Below are positions 25,482 to 33,884 of a stretch of 64,000 nucleotides of DNA, piece after piece. Position numbers and translations under genes: made by a program. Source of the DNA: Paramagnetospirillum magneticum AMB-1 (GTDB taxonomy: Bacteria; Pseudomonadota; Alphaproteobacteria; Rhodospirillales; Magnetospirillaceae); NCBI RefSeq assembly GCF_000009985.1, contig NC_007626.1, positions 2,288,011 to 2,352,010 on the forward strand. The letters are read 5' to 3'. Under the pieces are notes generated by a model. That model had not been told where the DNA came from, ran no database searches, and was given only the letters and a program-made list of their open reading frames with translations. Numbering within the stretch: the first letter of the stretch is position 1; each line of letters starts with the position of its first letter.

Positions 25482-25506
25482 CCGAACCTTCGGCCGATGG
25501 CCCAGG

Positions 25507-25746
25507 TCAGCCGTGGATGGCCTTGTACTTGGCCAGCAGGGCGTCCTTGGTCTCGGTTTCGAACTGCACGATGCAGTCGGCCGGGCAGACCATCTGGCAC
25601 TGCGGGCTGTCTTCGGCGCCGACGCACTCGGAGCAGCGGGACGCGTCGATCACATAGATCACGTCGCCAGCGGAAATGGCGGTGTTCGGGCAGGCGGAGA
25701 CGCAGGCGTCGCAGCTGGTGCAGTCGTCGGTAATCTTCAGAGACAT
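25507..25746 (-). CDS. fdx: 2[4Fe-4S] ferredoxin of the benzoyl-CoA reductase cluster
   Basis: 79 residues. CTSCDACVSACP binds one [4Fe-4S] cluster. The second site CSECVGAEDSPQCQMVCP has extra residues between Cys ligands, as in Allochromatium/Thauera-type ferredoxins with very low potential. It carries electrons from KorAB to benzoyl-CoA reductase. The gene is last in had-oah-dch-bcrCBAD-fdx, the order known from Thauera aromatica. I use the ATG at 25746, which starts MSLKITDDC; the open frame upstream crosses a large hairpin and is not coding. Two hairpins separate it from bcrD. Confidence 0.95.
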   Translation of the reverse strand: MSLKITDDCTSCDACVSACPNTAISAGDVIYVIDASRCSECVGAEDSPQCQMVCPADCIVQFETETKDALLAKYKAIHG

Positions 25747-25786
25747 GGGTTTTTCCTCTCTCCTGGCAACCCCACTATGGGCCGCC

Positions 25787-25889
25787 CCGGCCCCCGCGTT
25801 GATCGCGGGTGACCGGGGCCGGATCATTCGAAAAGTCGGCGGTCCTTCCTCCTGACGCTTGGGCTCCAAGCGTCAGGAGGGGACCGCCG
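25787..25889 (-). promoter_or_regulatory. Double hairpin between bcrD and fdx
   Basis: The larger stem is CCTCCTGACGCTTGG (25848-25862) with CCAAGCGTCAGGAGG (25866-25880), extended by CGGCGGTCC and GGACCGCCG (25837-25845, 25881-25889) around a 2-base bulge. A second stem spans 25787-25822. There is no T run. It likely gives partial termination or mRNA processing so that fdx and bcr mRNA levels differ. Confidence 0.6.
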
Positions 25890-25897
25890 GGCGGATA

Positions 25898-26737
25898 TTA
25901 CGCCGCTTGACCCAGGCGGGCCAGCTTTTCGTGACGGAAGGCGCCCCACAGCGCGGCACCGATGGCGCCGGCATAGATGGAGTCCGGGTGGGAGACGGCC
26001 TTCAGGTTGACCTTCTCCTGCTCGGCCGCCTCGTTCAGAGCCGCCACCAGGCCGGTGTCGAGAGCCAGGCCGCCGGTGACCTGGACGATGCCGTCCACGG
26101 CGCCGATGGACTTCAGCAGCTTGGCCAGGCGCACCGCCATGGACACGTGAATGCCCTTGAGGATGTTCGAAGCCGAGATGCCGCGCGACACCATGTTGAT
26201 GACGTCGGTCTCCGCCAGCACGGCGCAGATGGACGACACCTTCTCGGGGTCATCGGCCTTCATGGACAGCGAGCCGATTTCGTCCTGGGCGATGCCCAGG
26301 TAGCGGGCGATGTTCTCGAGGAACTGGCCCGAGCCCGAGGCGCACTGGCTGGTCATCTTGTAGGACAGCACCTTGCCCACGCCGTCCATGCGGATGGCGC
26401 GGCCGTTCAGGGCGCCGATGTCGAGCACGGCGCGGGCTTCCGGGTTGAGGTACAGGCCGCCGCGACCATGGGTGGTCATGGAGTAGAAGTGGCCGGTGGC
26501 GAAGCTGAGATTCTCGGCGTCGCCGGTGGAAGCCACATAGGCGACGTCCTTGCGGTCCACGCCGGCGGTCTTCAGCATGTGGTCATAGGCTTCGTTGGTC
26601 AGCTGGAAGGGGTCGCGGTTACGGATACGCGCCGTTTCCTTGCCCAGCCACTCGACCTTGTCGCCATTGACCTTGAAGACCACGGTCTTGATGCAGCCCG
26701 ATCCGATGTCAACACCGGTAGTGATAAGTTCAGACAT
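25898..26737 (-). CDS. bcrD: Benzoyl-CoA reductase subunit D (ATPase/activator half)
   Basis: 279 residues of the BcrAD/BadFG/HgdC activator ATPase family. TTGVDIGSGCIKTVVFKV is the phosphate-binding strand-loop, and AVLDIGALNGRAIRMDG and VQVTGGLALDTG are further ASKHA motifs. SQCASGSGQF holds the Cys that ligates the [4Fe-4S] cluster at the BcrA-BcrD interface. The GALNGRAIR loop differs from GGQDTKGI of BcrA, as expected for the D subunit. The pair hydrolyses ATP to push electrons onto BcrBC. It follows bcrA by 21 bases with a ribosome-binding site. Confidence 0.95.
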   Translation of the reverse strand: MSELITTGVDIGSGCIKTVVFKVNGDKVEWLGKETARIRNRDPFQLTNEAYDHMLKTAGVDRKDVAYVASTGDAENLSFATGHFYSMTTHGRGGLYLNPEARAVLDIGALNGRAIRMDGVGKVLSYKMTSQCASGSGQFLENIARYLGIAQDEIGSLSMKADDPEKVSSICAVLAETDVINMVSRGISASNILKGIHVSMAVRLAKLLKSIGAVDGIVQVTGGLALDTGLVAALNEAAEQEKVNLKAVSHPDSIYAGAIGAALWGAFRHEKLARLGQAA

Positions 26738-26758
26738 TGATGTCTCCTCCCTTCCCGA

Positions 26759-28051
26759 TTAGTTGACGACCGCGCGGACGGCGAAGGTGGCCCCGCCGAG
26801 AGCGCCGGTGTAGATCGAGTCCGGGTCGATGTTGATGGTCACGTCGCCGTAGTTTTCCTTGATCAGCTTGCGCAGCTCGCGCACCGCCGCCTCGTTCTTG
26901 GCGACGCCACCGGTGAAGGTGAACTGGTCCTTGACGCCGCCGGCGCGCGACAGGATGGACATGGCGCGCAGGATGATGGCGCGGTGCAGACCGGCCAGAA
27001 TGTCCTCGCGCTTTTCGCCCAGGGCCAGACGGTCACGCAACTCGGCGCCCGCGAACACGGTGCAGGTGGAGTTGATTCGAACCTGCTTGTTGGACTTCAT
27101 GGCCAGCGGGCCGAGCTCGTGCAGGCCCATGTTCATCTCGTCGGCGATGTAGCCCAGATAACGGCCGCAACCGGCGGCGCAACGATCGTTCATCTGGAAG
27201 TTCTCGACGATGCCCACCGGGTCCACCTGGATGCCCTTGGTGTCCTGGCCGCCGATGTCCAGCACCGTGCGGGTGTCCGGGTACATCATGTGGGCGCCCA
27301 GGCCGTGGCACAGGATCTCCGAGCGGATGTGCTCCTTGGGGAAGGGCAGGCGGACGCGGCCGTAGCCGGTGCCGACCACGTAAGTCTCCTCCAGCGGAAT
27401 GGCCAGGGCCGACTGCACCGGGGCCAGGATCGAGGACCCGGTCATGGTGCCCTTTTCCAGGGCGCGGACGAACTTGCCCTCCATGTCGCCGGCCGGCGGA
27501 CGGTTTTCCACTTCGATGATCGACTTGTCGTAGACGTTGAGGATCAGGTCGAAGCCGAGACCGGCCTCCTTGCACACCGCCTCGCCGTGGCTCATGAACT
27601 CGGCGCCGGCCAGATCGCGGAAGAAGTCGGACTTGCGCTTGACGCCCGGCGCGTACTGGGCGGCCGAGCTGTCACGCAGGCGGGAGAAGGTGCCTTCCAG
27701 GGCCTCGATCACCACCTTCTCGCGGCCGGCGAAGCGCGGCCCCTTGATGTTGGCGATGCAGGTGTTCTGCAGGTCTTCCAACTGCTCCAGGAACTGGACG
27801 TGACGGAAGTTCCGCTCCAGATCCGACAGGATGTCGTCGACCTTGCCCGACACTTCCGGCACGTTCGACAGAGCGCGGCGGAACAGGGTCAGGCGGGTGT
27901 CGATCAGCGCTTCCTGCTTGGAAACGGCGGCCGCGGTGTCGTAGTTGGAGCGCGAATTGGTGATGCCGCGTCCCAGGATCTGGAGGTTCTCATCCATCAC
28001 CACGGCTTTGGTGGTGGTGGAGCCCAGATCGATACCGATGAAACAACGCAT
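26759..28051 (-). CDS. bcrA: Benzoyl-CoA reductase subunit A (ATPase/activator half)
   Basis: 430 residues. RCFIGIDLGSTTTKAVVMDE is the nucleotide-binding start, TVLDIGGQDTKGIQVDPVGI the second phosphate loop, MNDRCAAGCGRYLGYIA the cluster-ligand region and FTFTGGVAKNEAAVREL the third motif. The insert at about residues 60-160 is typical of BcrA compared with BcrD. GGAGGGATACACA before the ATG at 28051 fixes the start; the frame stays open further upstream but overlaps bcrB and is not coding. Works with BcrD as the ATP-driven electron activator. Confidence 0.95.
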   Translation of the reverse strand: MRCFIGIDLGSTTTKAVVMDENLQILGRGITNSRSNYDTAAAVSKQEALIDTRLTLFRRALSNVPEVSGKVDDILSDLERNFRHVQFLEQLEDLQNTCIANIKGPRFAGREKVVIEALEGTFSRLRDSSAAQYAPGVKRKSDFFRDLAGAEFMSHGEAVCKEAGLGFDLILNVYDKSIIEVENRPPAGDMEGKFVRALEKGTMTGSSILAPVQSALAIPLEETYVVGTGYGRVRLPFPKEHIRSEILCHGLGAHMMYPDTRTVLDIGGQDTKGIQVDPVGIVENFQMNDRCAAGCGRYLGYIADEMNMGLHELGPLAMKSNKQVRINSTCTVFAGAELRDRLALGEKREDILAGLHRAIILRAMSILSRAGGVKDQFTFTGGVAKNEAAVRELRKLIKENYGDVTINIDPDSIYTGALGGATFAVRAVVN

Positions 28052-28065
28052 TGTGTATCCCTCCC

Positions 28066-29364
28066 TTACGCGGCCACGGTCTTGGAACCGCCACCACGGC
28101 GCTTCTGCTCGATCATCTGGAAGTAGCTTTCCAGGCGGTTCTTGACGTTGGCCGCCGAGAAGTAGCGCGGATCGACCAGGTCGGTTTCGATGAAGGCGCC
28201 CGGACGGCCGGTGCGGCGCTCCACTTCCTTCATGATCATCAGCTGGCCGGCCGAGAAGCTGTTGCAGCTCTTGATCGAGTTGATCAGCAGGCCGTCGGCC
28301 TCGTATTCCTCGACATACTTGGCCAGCAGATCGACGCGGGTCGGCAGGTTGAGGTTGGTGTAGCAACCCAGGCAGTAATCGGCCAGCGACTCCAGGGGGT
28401 TGTCGGGATCGTGACGGAAGCCCTGGTCGTAGAGACCACCCACCTTGGTGTAGGAGGAGGCGACCACGATGGCGCCCTCGTCATAGAACATCTTCCAGAA
28501 TTCGCGGAAGTTGGTCCAGTTGGGCGGGCCTTCGACGATCAGACGGTACTTCTGGTCGTTGAAGTAGGTGCCCTCGGGGGTCAGCGGACCCTGATGGTTC
28601 TCGATGCGGCCCTGAACTTCCTTGCGCAGCATCTCGTAGTAGGACACCGCATCCTCGGTCCCGCGGAAGGCGGTGAAGATCGGGCCGATGTAGTACACGC
28701 CGCCGAAATAGGCGTCGATGGGCGAGGGCTTGACCTTGCCCTGCTCCAGGCACCACACCAGGTTGTCCTCGGCCTTGGCCGAGTTGCGCAGGTACTGGCG
28801 CAGGCGGTCGATGTCGAACTTGACGCCCGAGACCTGCTCCAGGCCCGGAATGACCACTTCCTTGAGCTGCTTGACGATGTAGTCGCGCATGTTCTTGGTG
28901 GAGTGGCCGTCGCCCTCGTAGGGCACGTGCAGCATCAGGGTCGGGCACTTGTACTCTTCACGCAGCAGCTCGAACCACTTCATGAAGGTGTAGCAGCCGG
29001 TGTAGCTGAGCATCAGCACGTCGGGGTTGGGATAGGGCTTGCCGTTGGGGGCGATGTTGCCCTTGGACATCTGGCCGATATCCGCCTTCACATAGGTGCA
29101 GACGTCTTCGGAATGGCCCGACTTCTCGGCTTCCATGATGTAGCCGCCCGAGGCCTTGCGCATGCCGGCCTGGATGGCGTTGATTTCGGGCAGGTTGTTG
29201 ACGATGTCGAAACACATCAGCAACTCGTTCAGGTTGCCCGGAACGAAGGTGGAGGACACTTTGCGGCCGGTTTCATGCTTGGACGTGATCGCGTCGTAAT
29301 TGCGCGCGATCATGGCCTTCTGCATTTCCATCGACGGCTCTTTGACGGCTTCAGGCTTGCTCAT
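28066..29364 (-). CDS. bcrB: Benzoyl-CoA reductase subunit B
   Basis: 432 residues of the HgdB-like dehydratase/reductase family. BcrB and BcrC together form the module that binds benzoyl-CoA and two [4Fe-4S] clusters and reduces the ring to cyclohexa-1,5-diene-1-carbonyl-CoA. Candidate cluster ligands are the Cys residues in YTGCYTFMKWF, LADYCLGCYTNLNLPTR and INSIKSCNSFSAGQL. Only four bases separate its start from the bcrC stop region, and 14 bases lie before bcrA, so translation is tightly linked. The length fits the Thauera-type enzyme. Confidence 0.95.
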   Translation of the reverse strand: MSKPEAVKEPSMEMQKAMIARNYDAITSKHETGRKVSSTFVPGNLNELLMCFDIVNNLPEINAIQAGMRKASGGYIMEAEKSGHSEDVCTYVKADIGQMSKGNIAPNGKPYPNPDVLMLSYTGCYTFMKWFELLREEYKCPTLMLHVPYEGDGHSTKNMRDYIVKQLKEVVIPGLEQVSGVKFDIDRLRQYLRNSAKAEDNLVWCLEQGKVKPSPIDAYFGGVYYIGPIFTAFRGTEDAVSYYEMLRKEVQGRIENHQGPLTPEGTYFNDQKYRLIVEGPPNWTNFREFWKMFYDEGAIVVASSYTKVGGLYDQGFRHDPDNPLESLADYCLGCYTNLNLPTRVDLLAKYVEEYEADGLLINSIKSCNSFSAGQLMIMKEVERRTGRPGAFIETDLVDPRYFSAANVKNRLESYFQMIEQKRRGGGSKTVAA

Positions 29365-29368
29365 GATG

Positions 29369-30544
29369 TCAGCTCCACAGCTTGATGGAATCGGCGAAGG
29401 TGCCAGCCTGCTCGCGGATCGGCTGCATCTGGCCAGAGTTTTCGGCGTACTTGAAAGCGATGTAGGGGATGCCGGCTTCCGACAGCTTGTTGCAGACCAT
29501 GGGACGGTCCAGCAGGGCCGGGTCGCAGAAACTGGGGGTCGCGTAGATCACGCCCTCGGCGCCGCAGGCCTTGACCGCGTCCACATGGAACTGGCCCTTG
29601 ACCTTGCCGTCGGGGACGTACTTGCACGAGGTCTCCACCGAGTTCTCGAGATAGGTCATGGCCAGGGCCTCCAGCGGATTGCCGGTGGTGGGGACATCGA
29701 CCATCAGGAAACGGTTGTTCAGCGAGTAGTCGTCGTCGACCACATAGCAACCGGCCATCTCGATGGACTTGATCAGGTTCAGCGGCGGCTGCTCGCAGAA
29801 CGAGCCGTAGATGGAGATGCGGACGTTGTCGCGCTTCGGCCGGTCTTCGTTGGCGGCGGCGGCCATGTAGTCCTTGAGCATCTGGTTGTGCTCTTCCACG
29901 TCCATCATCAGGCCGGCGCGCATCAGCACGTAGACCTCGGAGGTGGGGGCCAGCCAGGGCTGCTTGGCACGGAAGGCGTACACCTCGCGGATCAGGCGGC
30001 GGTTCTCATTGTAGAGACCGATGGAGCGCTGGATGTCGGCGTCGCTGATCTTGCGGCCGGTCAGAGTCTCCAGGCCTTCCTTCAGCTCGTGCAGTTCCTG
30101 GATGTAGTAGGTGCCGCCGATGGACTTGTCGTAGTTCTGGGGCGTGTCGAAGAACTTGGACCACACATTCGGAAACATCAGTTTCCAGATGCCCGAAAGG
30201 TTGCGGATCACGTCGCAGACGAACGGGAAGATCATGCCGTCGACGAAGTCGAGACGGTTGGTGACGCCCAGTTCGATGGTCGAGCGCGGAATGCGGCAGA
30301 TGTAGCTCTGGTAGTAGGCGTCGCCGTGAATGACTTCCATCTGGTCGCCGCCGCCGAAGATGCCCAGCGGCAGGCAGCCCGCGGCGTGGATCATCTCGAT
30401 GGGCGAGTAGACGGGCAGAAAGCCGATGACCTTGCGGCCGGGCTTGGCGTCCTTCCACTTGCGAGCATAGGTGAAGTTCAGGTCTTCGAACATCTCCTGG
30501 CACACGGCCATGATGTCGGCGACGCTTTTATTCTTTCCAGACAT
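29369..30544 (-). CDS. bcrC: Benzoyl-CoA reductase subunit C
   Basis: 391 residues of the HgdB-like family, paralogous to BcrB. Key Cys residues appear in IHAAGCLPLGIFGGGDQ, YQSYICRIPRSTIELGV and YGSFCEQPPLNLIKS. It forms the substrate-reducing module with BcrB. Its start lies one base after the dch stop, so the dch-bcrC junction is coupled. The ATP-dependent Bcr type fits a facultative denitrifier rather than a strict anaerobe, which would use the tungsten Bam enzyme. Confidence 0.95.
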   Translation of the reverse strand: MSGKNKSVADIMAVCQEMFEDLNFTYARKWKDAKPGRKVIGFLPVYSPIEMIHAAGCLPLGIFGGGDQMEVIHGDAYYQSYICRIPRSTIELGVTNRLDFVDGMIFPFVCDVIRNLSGIWKLMFPNVWSKFFDTPQNYDKSIGGTYYIQELHELKEGLETLTGRKISDADIQRSIGLYNENRRLIREVYAFRAKQPWLAPTSEVYVLMRAGLMMDVEEHNQMLKDYMAAAANEDRPKRDNVRISIYGSFCEQPPLNLIKSIEMAGCYVVDDDYSLNNRFLMVDVPTTGNPLEALAMTYLENSVETSCKYVPDGKVKGQFHVDAVKACGAEGVIYATPSFCDPALLDRPMVCNKLSEAGIPYIAFKYAENSGQMQPIREQAGTFADSIKLWS

Positions 30545-30545
30545 C

Positions 30546-31325
30546 CTATCGGTCCTCCCAAAGTGCCGGCCTCTTTTCGAGAAAGGCGTTCAAACCCTCG
30601 ACTGCGTCGTGGGTGGCCATCAGGCCGTTGAGGTAAAGGGCTTCAACTTCGGCGATCTTGGCCTTGACCCGCTCGTTCATGCCGAGACGGGCGGCCTTGA
30701 CCGCGAAACGCAGGCTTGCCGCCGAATGCTTGGCCGGGCCGTTGTCGAACCAGGCCAGGGCGGCATTTTCCGGGTCGTCCACCACGGCGTTGGCGATGCC
30801 GAGGCGGGCGGCCTCGGCGCCGTCGATGGAACGGCCGGAATAGAGCAGGTCCTCGGCCGCCACCCGGGGCATGCGCTCGGGCAGCAGGCACGAGGCGGCG
30901 GGGGCGAACACCCCCAGCACGATCTCCGGCTGGCCCAGCTTGGCGTCGGGCGAGACGAACATCATGTGTCCGGCCAGGGCGACTTCGAGCCCGCCGCCTA
31001 AGCACTGGCCGCGCACGGCGACCAGGATGGGCAGGGGGAAGTCGACCATGGCGATGACCAGCTTGTGCAGGCTGGCCAGCATGGCGGCGCACTGGTCGGG
31101 CATGTGCTCGGCCACCGAGGCGCCGAAGCTGAAATGCGGCCCTTCGTGGTCGATCAGCACGGCGCGGAGCGCGGAATCCTCATGGGCGTCGCCCAGGGCC
31201 GCGCTCAGCGCCGCGATCATCTCGGCGTCGACGATGTTGGCCTTGGGCCGCGAGAGGCGCAGCCGCAGCAGCTTCCCCTCGCGGTCCTTCCAGACCTTCA
31301 GGCAGTTGGAGATGCCTTCGGCCAT
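30546..31325 (-). CDS. dch: Cyclohexa-1,5-diene-1-carbonyl-CoA hydratase
   Basis: 259 residues of the crotonase family. LRLRLSRPKANIVDAEMIAA is the N-terminal strand pair, FSFGASVAEHMP and AVRGQCLGGGLEVALAGHMM hold the CoA-binding and oxyanion-hole glycines. It adds water to the product of benzoyl-CoA reductase to give 6-hydroxycyclohex-1-ene-1-carbonyl-CoA. Identity among crotonases comes mainly from its place between oah and bcrC, as in Thauera aromatica, and its size. The start ATG lies one base after the oah stop codon. Confidence 0.93.
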   Translation of the reverse strand: MAEGISNCLKVWKDREGKLLRLRLSRPKANIVDAEMIAALSAALGDAHEDSALRAVLIDHEGPHFSFGASVAEHMPDQCAAMLASLHKLVIAMVDFPLPILVAVRGQCLGGGLEVALAGHMMFVSPDAKLGQPEIVLGVFAPAASCLLPERMPRVAAEDLLYSGRSIDGAEAARLGIANAVVDDPENAALAWFDNGPAKHSAASLRFAVKAARLGMNERVKAKIAEVEALYLNGLMATHDAVEGLNAFLEKRPALWEDR

Positions 31326-31326
31326 G

Positions 31327-32460
31327 TCAGTGGCCCGCCTTGGGGATCAGGGACTCGATCAGCTCGGGCGTCCACGGGGCACCCTTGGCCAGGGCCTGGC
31401 GGAGCGCCACGAAGTCGATCTCGCGGTCTTCCTTGGGACCCTCGTTGAAGGCGCGGAAGCCGGTGCGGGCCTCGGTCATCATGTTGAGGCCCAGCCAGTC
31501 GCGGCTGTTTTCCTTGTTGGCGTTCCAGGCGTTCAGCTTGGGCTTGCGCAGTTCCTGGATCGTCTTGGTGAAGCAATCCGGGAAGGTGTGCAGGATCTTG
31601 GCGCAGATCTCCTCGACCTTGGCGTCCAGCAGGGACAGGTCGATGGTGCCCTTCTTCAGCAGCTCCTTGCCCGCTGCCAGCTCGGCGCCGGTCTTGGACT
31701 CGCCGTGGACGATCTTGCCGAACTCGTCGAGATAGCGGTCGGTGATCACCAGGGGGTTGGCGACGAACTTGCCGTCGACCTTCAGGGCCGGGACCAGATC
31801 CATGATGATGCCGGTGCGATAGGCCTTGTGGGCCGACCAGGGCTCGCAGAGCGAACCCGACACCATGGCCTGCTCGCAGCCGATCATGACGGGCAGGAAG
31901 TCGGTGGCGCCGCCGATGGGGGCCGAGCCGTGCTTGGGGCCGGCCTGACCGAACTTGGCCAGATCCTGGGCCACCGAGAAGTCGGCGGCCATGCCGATTT
32001 CCTGGCCGCCGCCGATGCGCATGCCGTTGACGCGGCAGATCACCGGCTTGTCGCAGCCCAGGATGGCCGAGACCATGTCGTTGAACAGCCGCATGTACTG
32101 GCGGTATTCCTGCGGGTTGCCGGCGTAGTACTCGGCATATTCCTTGGTGTTGCCGCCGGTGCAGAACGCCTTGTCGCCGGCGCCGGTAAACACCACCGAC
32201 GACACGTCGCGGGCGTTGGAGGCGTCGCGGAACGCCATGATGACGCCCTTCACCATGTCGGTGGTGTAGGAATTGTACTGCTTCTGGTTGTCCAGCGTGA
32301 TCCAGGCGTTATACAGGCCCTCGGCCACGGTGCCGTCGGCCCGCTTGGCCGGGCGCTTCTCGTACAGAACGCCGGGGACCACGGTGGTGGGGACCAGATT
32401 GTGATCGTTGAGGTGGGCGGGCGCCGTTGAATCGACGATGGCCGCGGTTTCCTTCTTCAT
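31327..32460 (-). CDS. oah: 6-oxocyclohex-1-ene-1-carbonyl-CoA hydrolase
   Basis: 377 residues, longer than common crotonases, as known for Oah. NDHNLVPTTVVPGVLYEKRP leads in; SSVVFTGAGDKAFCTGGNTK and RVNGMRIGGGQEIGMAADFS form the CoA and oxyanion-hole region. The enzyme hydrates the enone and cleaves the ring to 3-hydroxypimeloyl-CoA. The gene lies 30 bases after had. Together had, oah and dch complete the upper benzoyl-CoA route after ring reduction. Confidence 0.95.
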   Translation of the reverse strand: MKKETAAIVDSTAPAHLNDHNLVPTTVVPGVLYEKRPAKRADGTVAEGLYNAWITLDNQKQYNSYTTDMVKGVIMAFRDASNARDVSSVVFTGAGDKAFCTGGNTKEYAEYYAGNPQEYRQYMRLFNDMVSAILGCDKPVICRVNGMRIGGGQEIGMAADFSVAQDLAKFGQAGPKHGSAPIGGATDFLPVMIGCEQAMVSGSLCEPWSAHKAYRTGIIMDLVPALKVDGKFVANPLVITDRYLDEFGKIVHGESKTGAELAAGKELLKKGTIDLSLLDAKVEEICAKILHTFPDCFTKTIQELRKPKLNAWNANKENSRDWLGLNMMTEARTGFRAFNEGPKEDREIDFVALRQALAKGAPWTPELIESLIPKAGH

Positions 32461-32490
32461 GACCAGGACTCTCCCTCTCTTGAATTTCTT

Positions 32491-33567
32491 TTAGGCGTTG
32501 GGGCACAGGACGGCGCGGCGCGACAGCTTGTGGTCGTGCACGGCGGCGAACGTGTCGTTGATGCTGTCCAGCGGGCGACGCTCGACGAAGTTCTTCACGT
32601 TGATCTTGCCCGACAGGACCAGATCCAGGGCGCCGGGATACAGGTCCGGCGGGCAGCCCCAATTGCCCAGCGCGCGGGCATGGAAGGCCATCAGGTTGGA
32701 CAGGCGGAACTCGGCCTTGTTCATGGTGTAGCCCACCACGCAGATGGTGCAGCCATGGACCATCAGGTCGAAGGCGCTCTGCTGGCCGGGAACGCTGCCC
32801 GAGCATTCCATGATGATCCACTCGGTGGAGCGCAGGCCCTGGGCCTTGGCGAAGGCGCCGATTTCCTTCTTGATCTCGCGGGTCGAGGGGAAGTCCTTGG
32901 GGTTCAGCGTCAGCTTGGCGCCCGCCGCCTTGACCGCTTCCAGCTTGACCGGGTCGATGTCCAGAGCCACCACGGTGGCGCCCATGGCCGAGGCCACCTG
33001 GACGGAATAGCCGCCCACGCCGCCACAGCCGATGACGATCACCAGGTCGCCCTGGCCGATGCCGGCCTGCACGGCGGCCTGATAGGGGGTGGTCAGCGCG
33101 TCGGCCACCACGGAGACCTCGGACAGCTCCAGGCCGGCAGCCTTCAGCCGGGCCTCGTCCACGGCGCACAGCCCGTTGGCGGGGACGGTGATATGGGTGG
33201 CGAAGCCGCCCTGCAGATCGTTGCCCGGCATCTTCTGCGAGCGGCAGATGGTGCCCTTGCCGCGCTTGCACAGGTCGCACTGGCCGCAGGGAATCACCGC
33301 CGAAATGATGACGGCCTTGCCGACCCAGCTTTCGGCGCCGGCGCCGGCCTGAATCACCCGGCCGCTGATCTCGTGGCCAAGCGCCAGGGGCAGGGCGTGG
33401 TTGGTGCGCACGCCGTTGTAATAGTAGTCCAGATCCGTGTGGCAGACGCCGCAGCCCGCGACCTCGACCAGCACCTCACCGGCGCCCGGCGCGGCGATTT
33501 CCATGGCTTCCTTCACCATGGGCTGGCCGACACCGGTCATCATCCAACGATAAGCGGAAATGCTCAT
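32491..33567 (-). CDS. had: 6-hydroxycyclohex-1-ene-1-carbonyl-CoA dehydrogenase
   Basis: 358 residues of the zinc-dependent medium-chain dehydrogenase family. CGVCHTDLDYYYNG and GHEISG hold catalytic zinc ligands. CGQCDLCKRGKGTIC is the four-Cys structural zinc loop. VIVIGCGGVGGYSVQVASAM is the NAD-binding Rossmann motif. It oxidises the Dch product to 6-oxocyclohex-1-ene-1-carbonyl-CoA for Oah. I start at the ATG at 33567 (SISAYRW); an upstream start at 33621 would reach into the regulatory gap. First gene of the leftward benzoate operon. Confidence 0.95.
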   Translation of the reverse strand: MSISAYRWMMTGVGQPMVKEAMEIAAPGAGEVLVEVAGCGVCHTDLDYYYNGVRTNHALPLALGHEISGRVIQAGAGAESWVGKAVIISAVIPCGQCDLCKRGKGTICRSQKMPGNDLQGGFATHITVPANGLCAVDEARLKAAGLELSEVSVVADALTTPYQAAVQAGIGQGDLVIVIGCGGVGGYSVQVASAMGATVVALDIDPVKLEAVKAAGAKLTLNPKDFPSTREIKKEIGAFAKAQGLRSTEWIIMECSGSVPGQQSAFDLMVHGCTICVVGYTMNKAEFRLSNLMAFHARALGNWGCPPDLYPGALDLVLSGKINVKNFVERRPLDSINDTFAAVHDHKLSRRAVLCPNA

Positions 33568-33645
33568 TCCGTATTCCCTCTCTCTTCCCGTTATCTCCGA
33601 CCCGCGGCACCGTCGCGCCATGGATCGCCCTGTATTATTCCGTAA

Positions 33646-33665
33646 ATGCGTACCACAATACCGAA
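33646..33665. promoter_or_regulatory. Palindrome-like operator candidate in the had-korA gap
   Basis: The 317-base gap 33568-33884 separates the divergent had and korA genes and has no gene. It contains GTACCACAATACCGAA (33650-33665), which matches 13 of the 16 aligned bases of the perfect palindrome at 38982-39001. The left arm here is degenerate (ATGCGTA). It lies 79 bases before had. No other clear motif was seen in this gap. Confidence 0.5.
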
Positions 33666-33884
33666 TTAGCCGTCAAGTGCAGCTTGTGGGCTTGTCGTCC
33701 GACCCAAATGGGTGGTATGCACCTAGTCTCGTCCGCGTTGGAGAAGACGGTTCGCCGAATTCGCCTCGCGGTGCGTAAACCCCCTTATGTCGAGCCGCCT
33801 TTCAGGCTTGGGAGCGGGGGCGGCTTAAACACTGGCCAGGCCCAATGCGAAGGAATTCGGGGGCCTAATCTGGGGAAACAGAAT

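Noticed and set aside
28052..28366. N-terminal extension of BcrA by 105 residues
   Set aside because: It lies inside bcrB, is Arg/Gln/Pro-rich, and a good ribosome-binding site precedes the ATG at 28051, where family members start.
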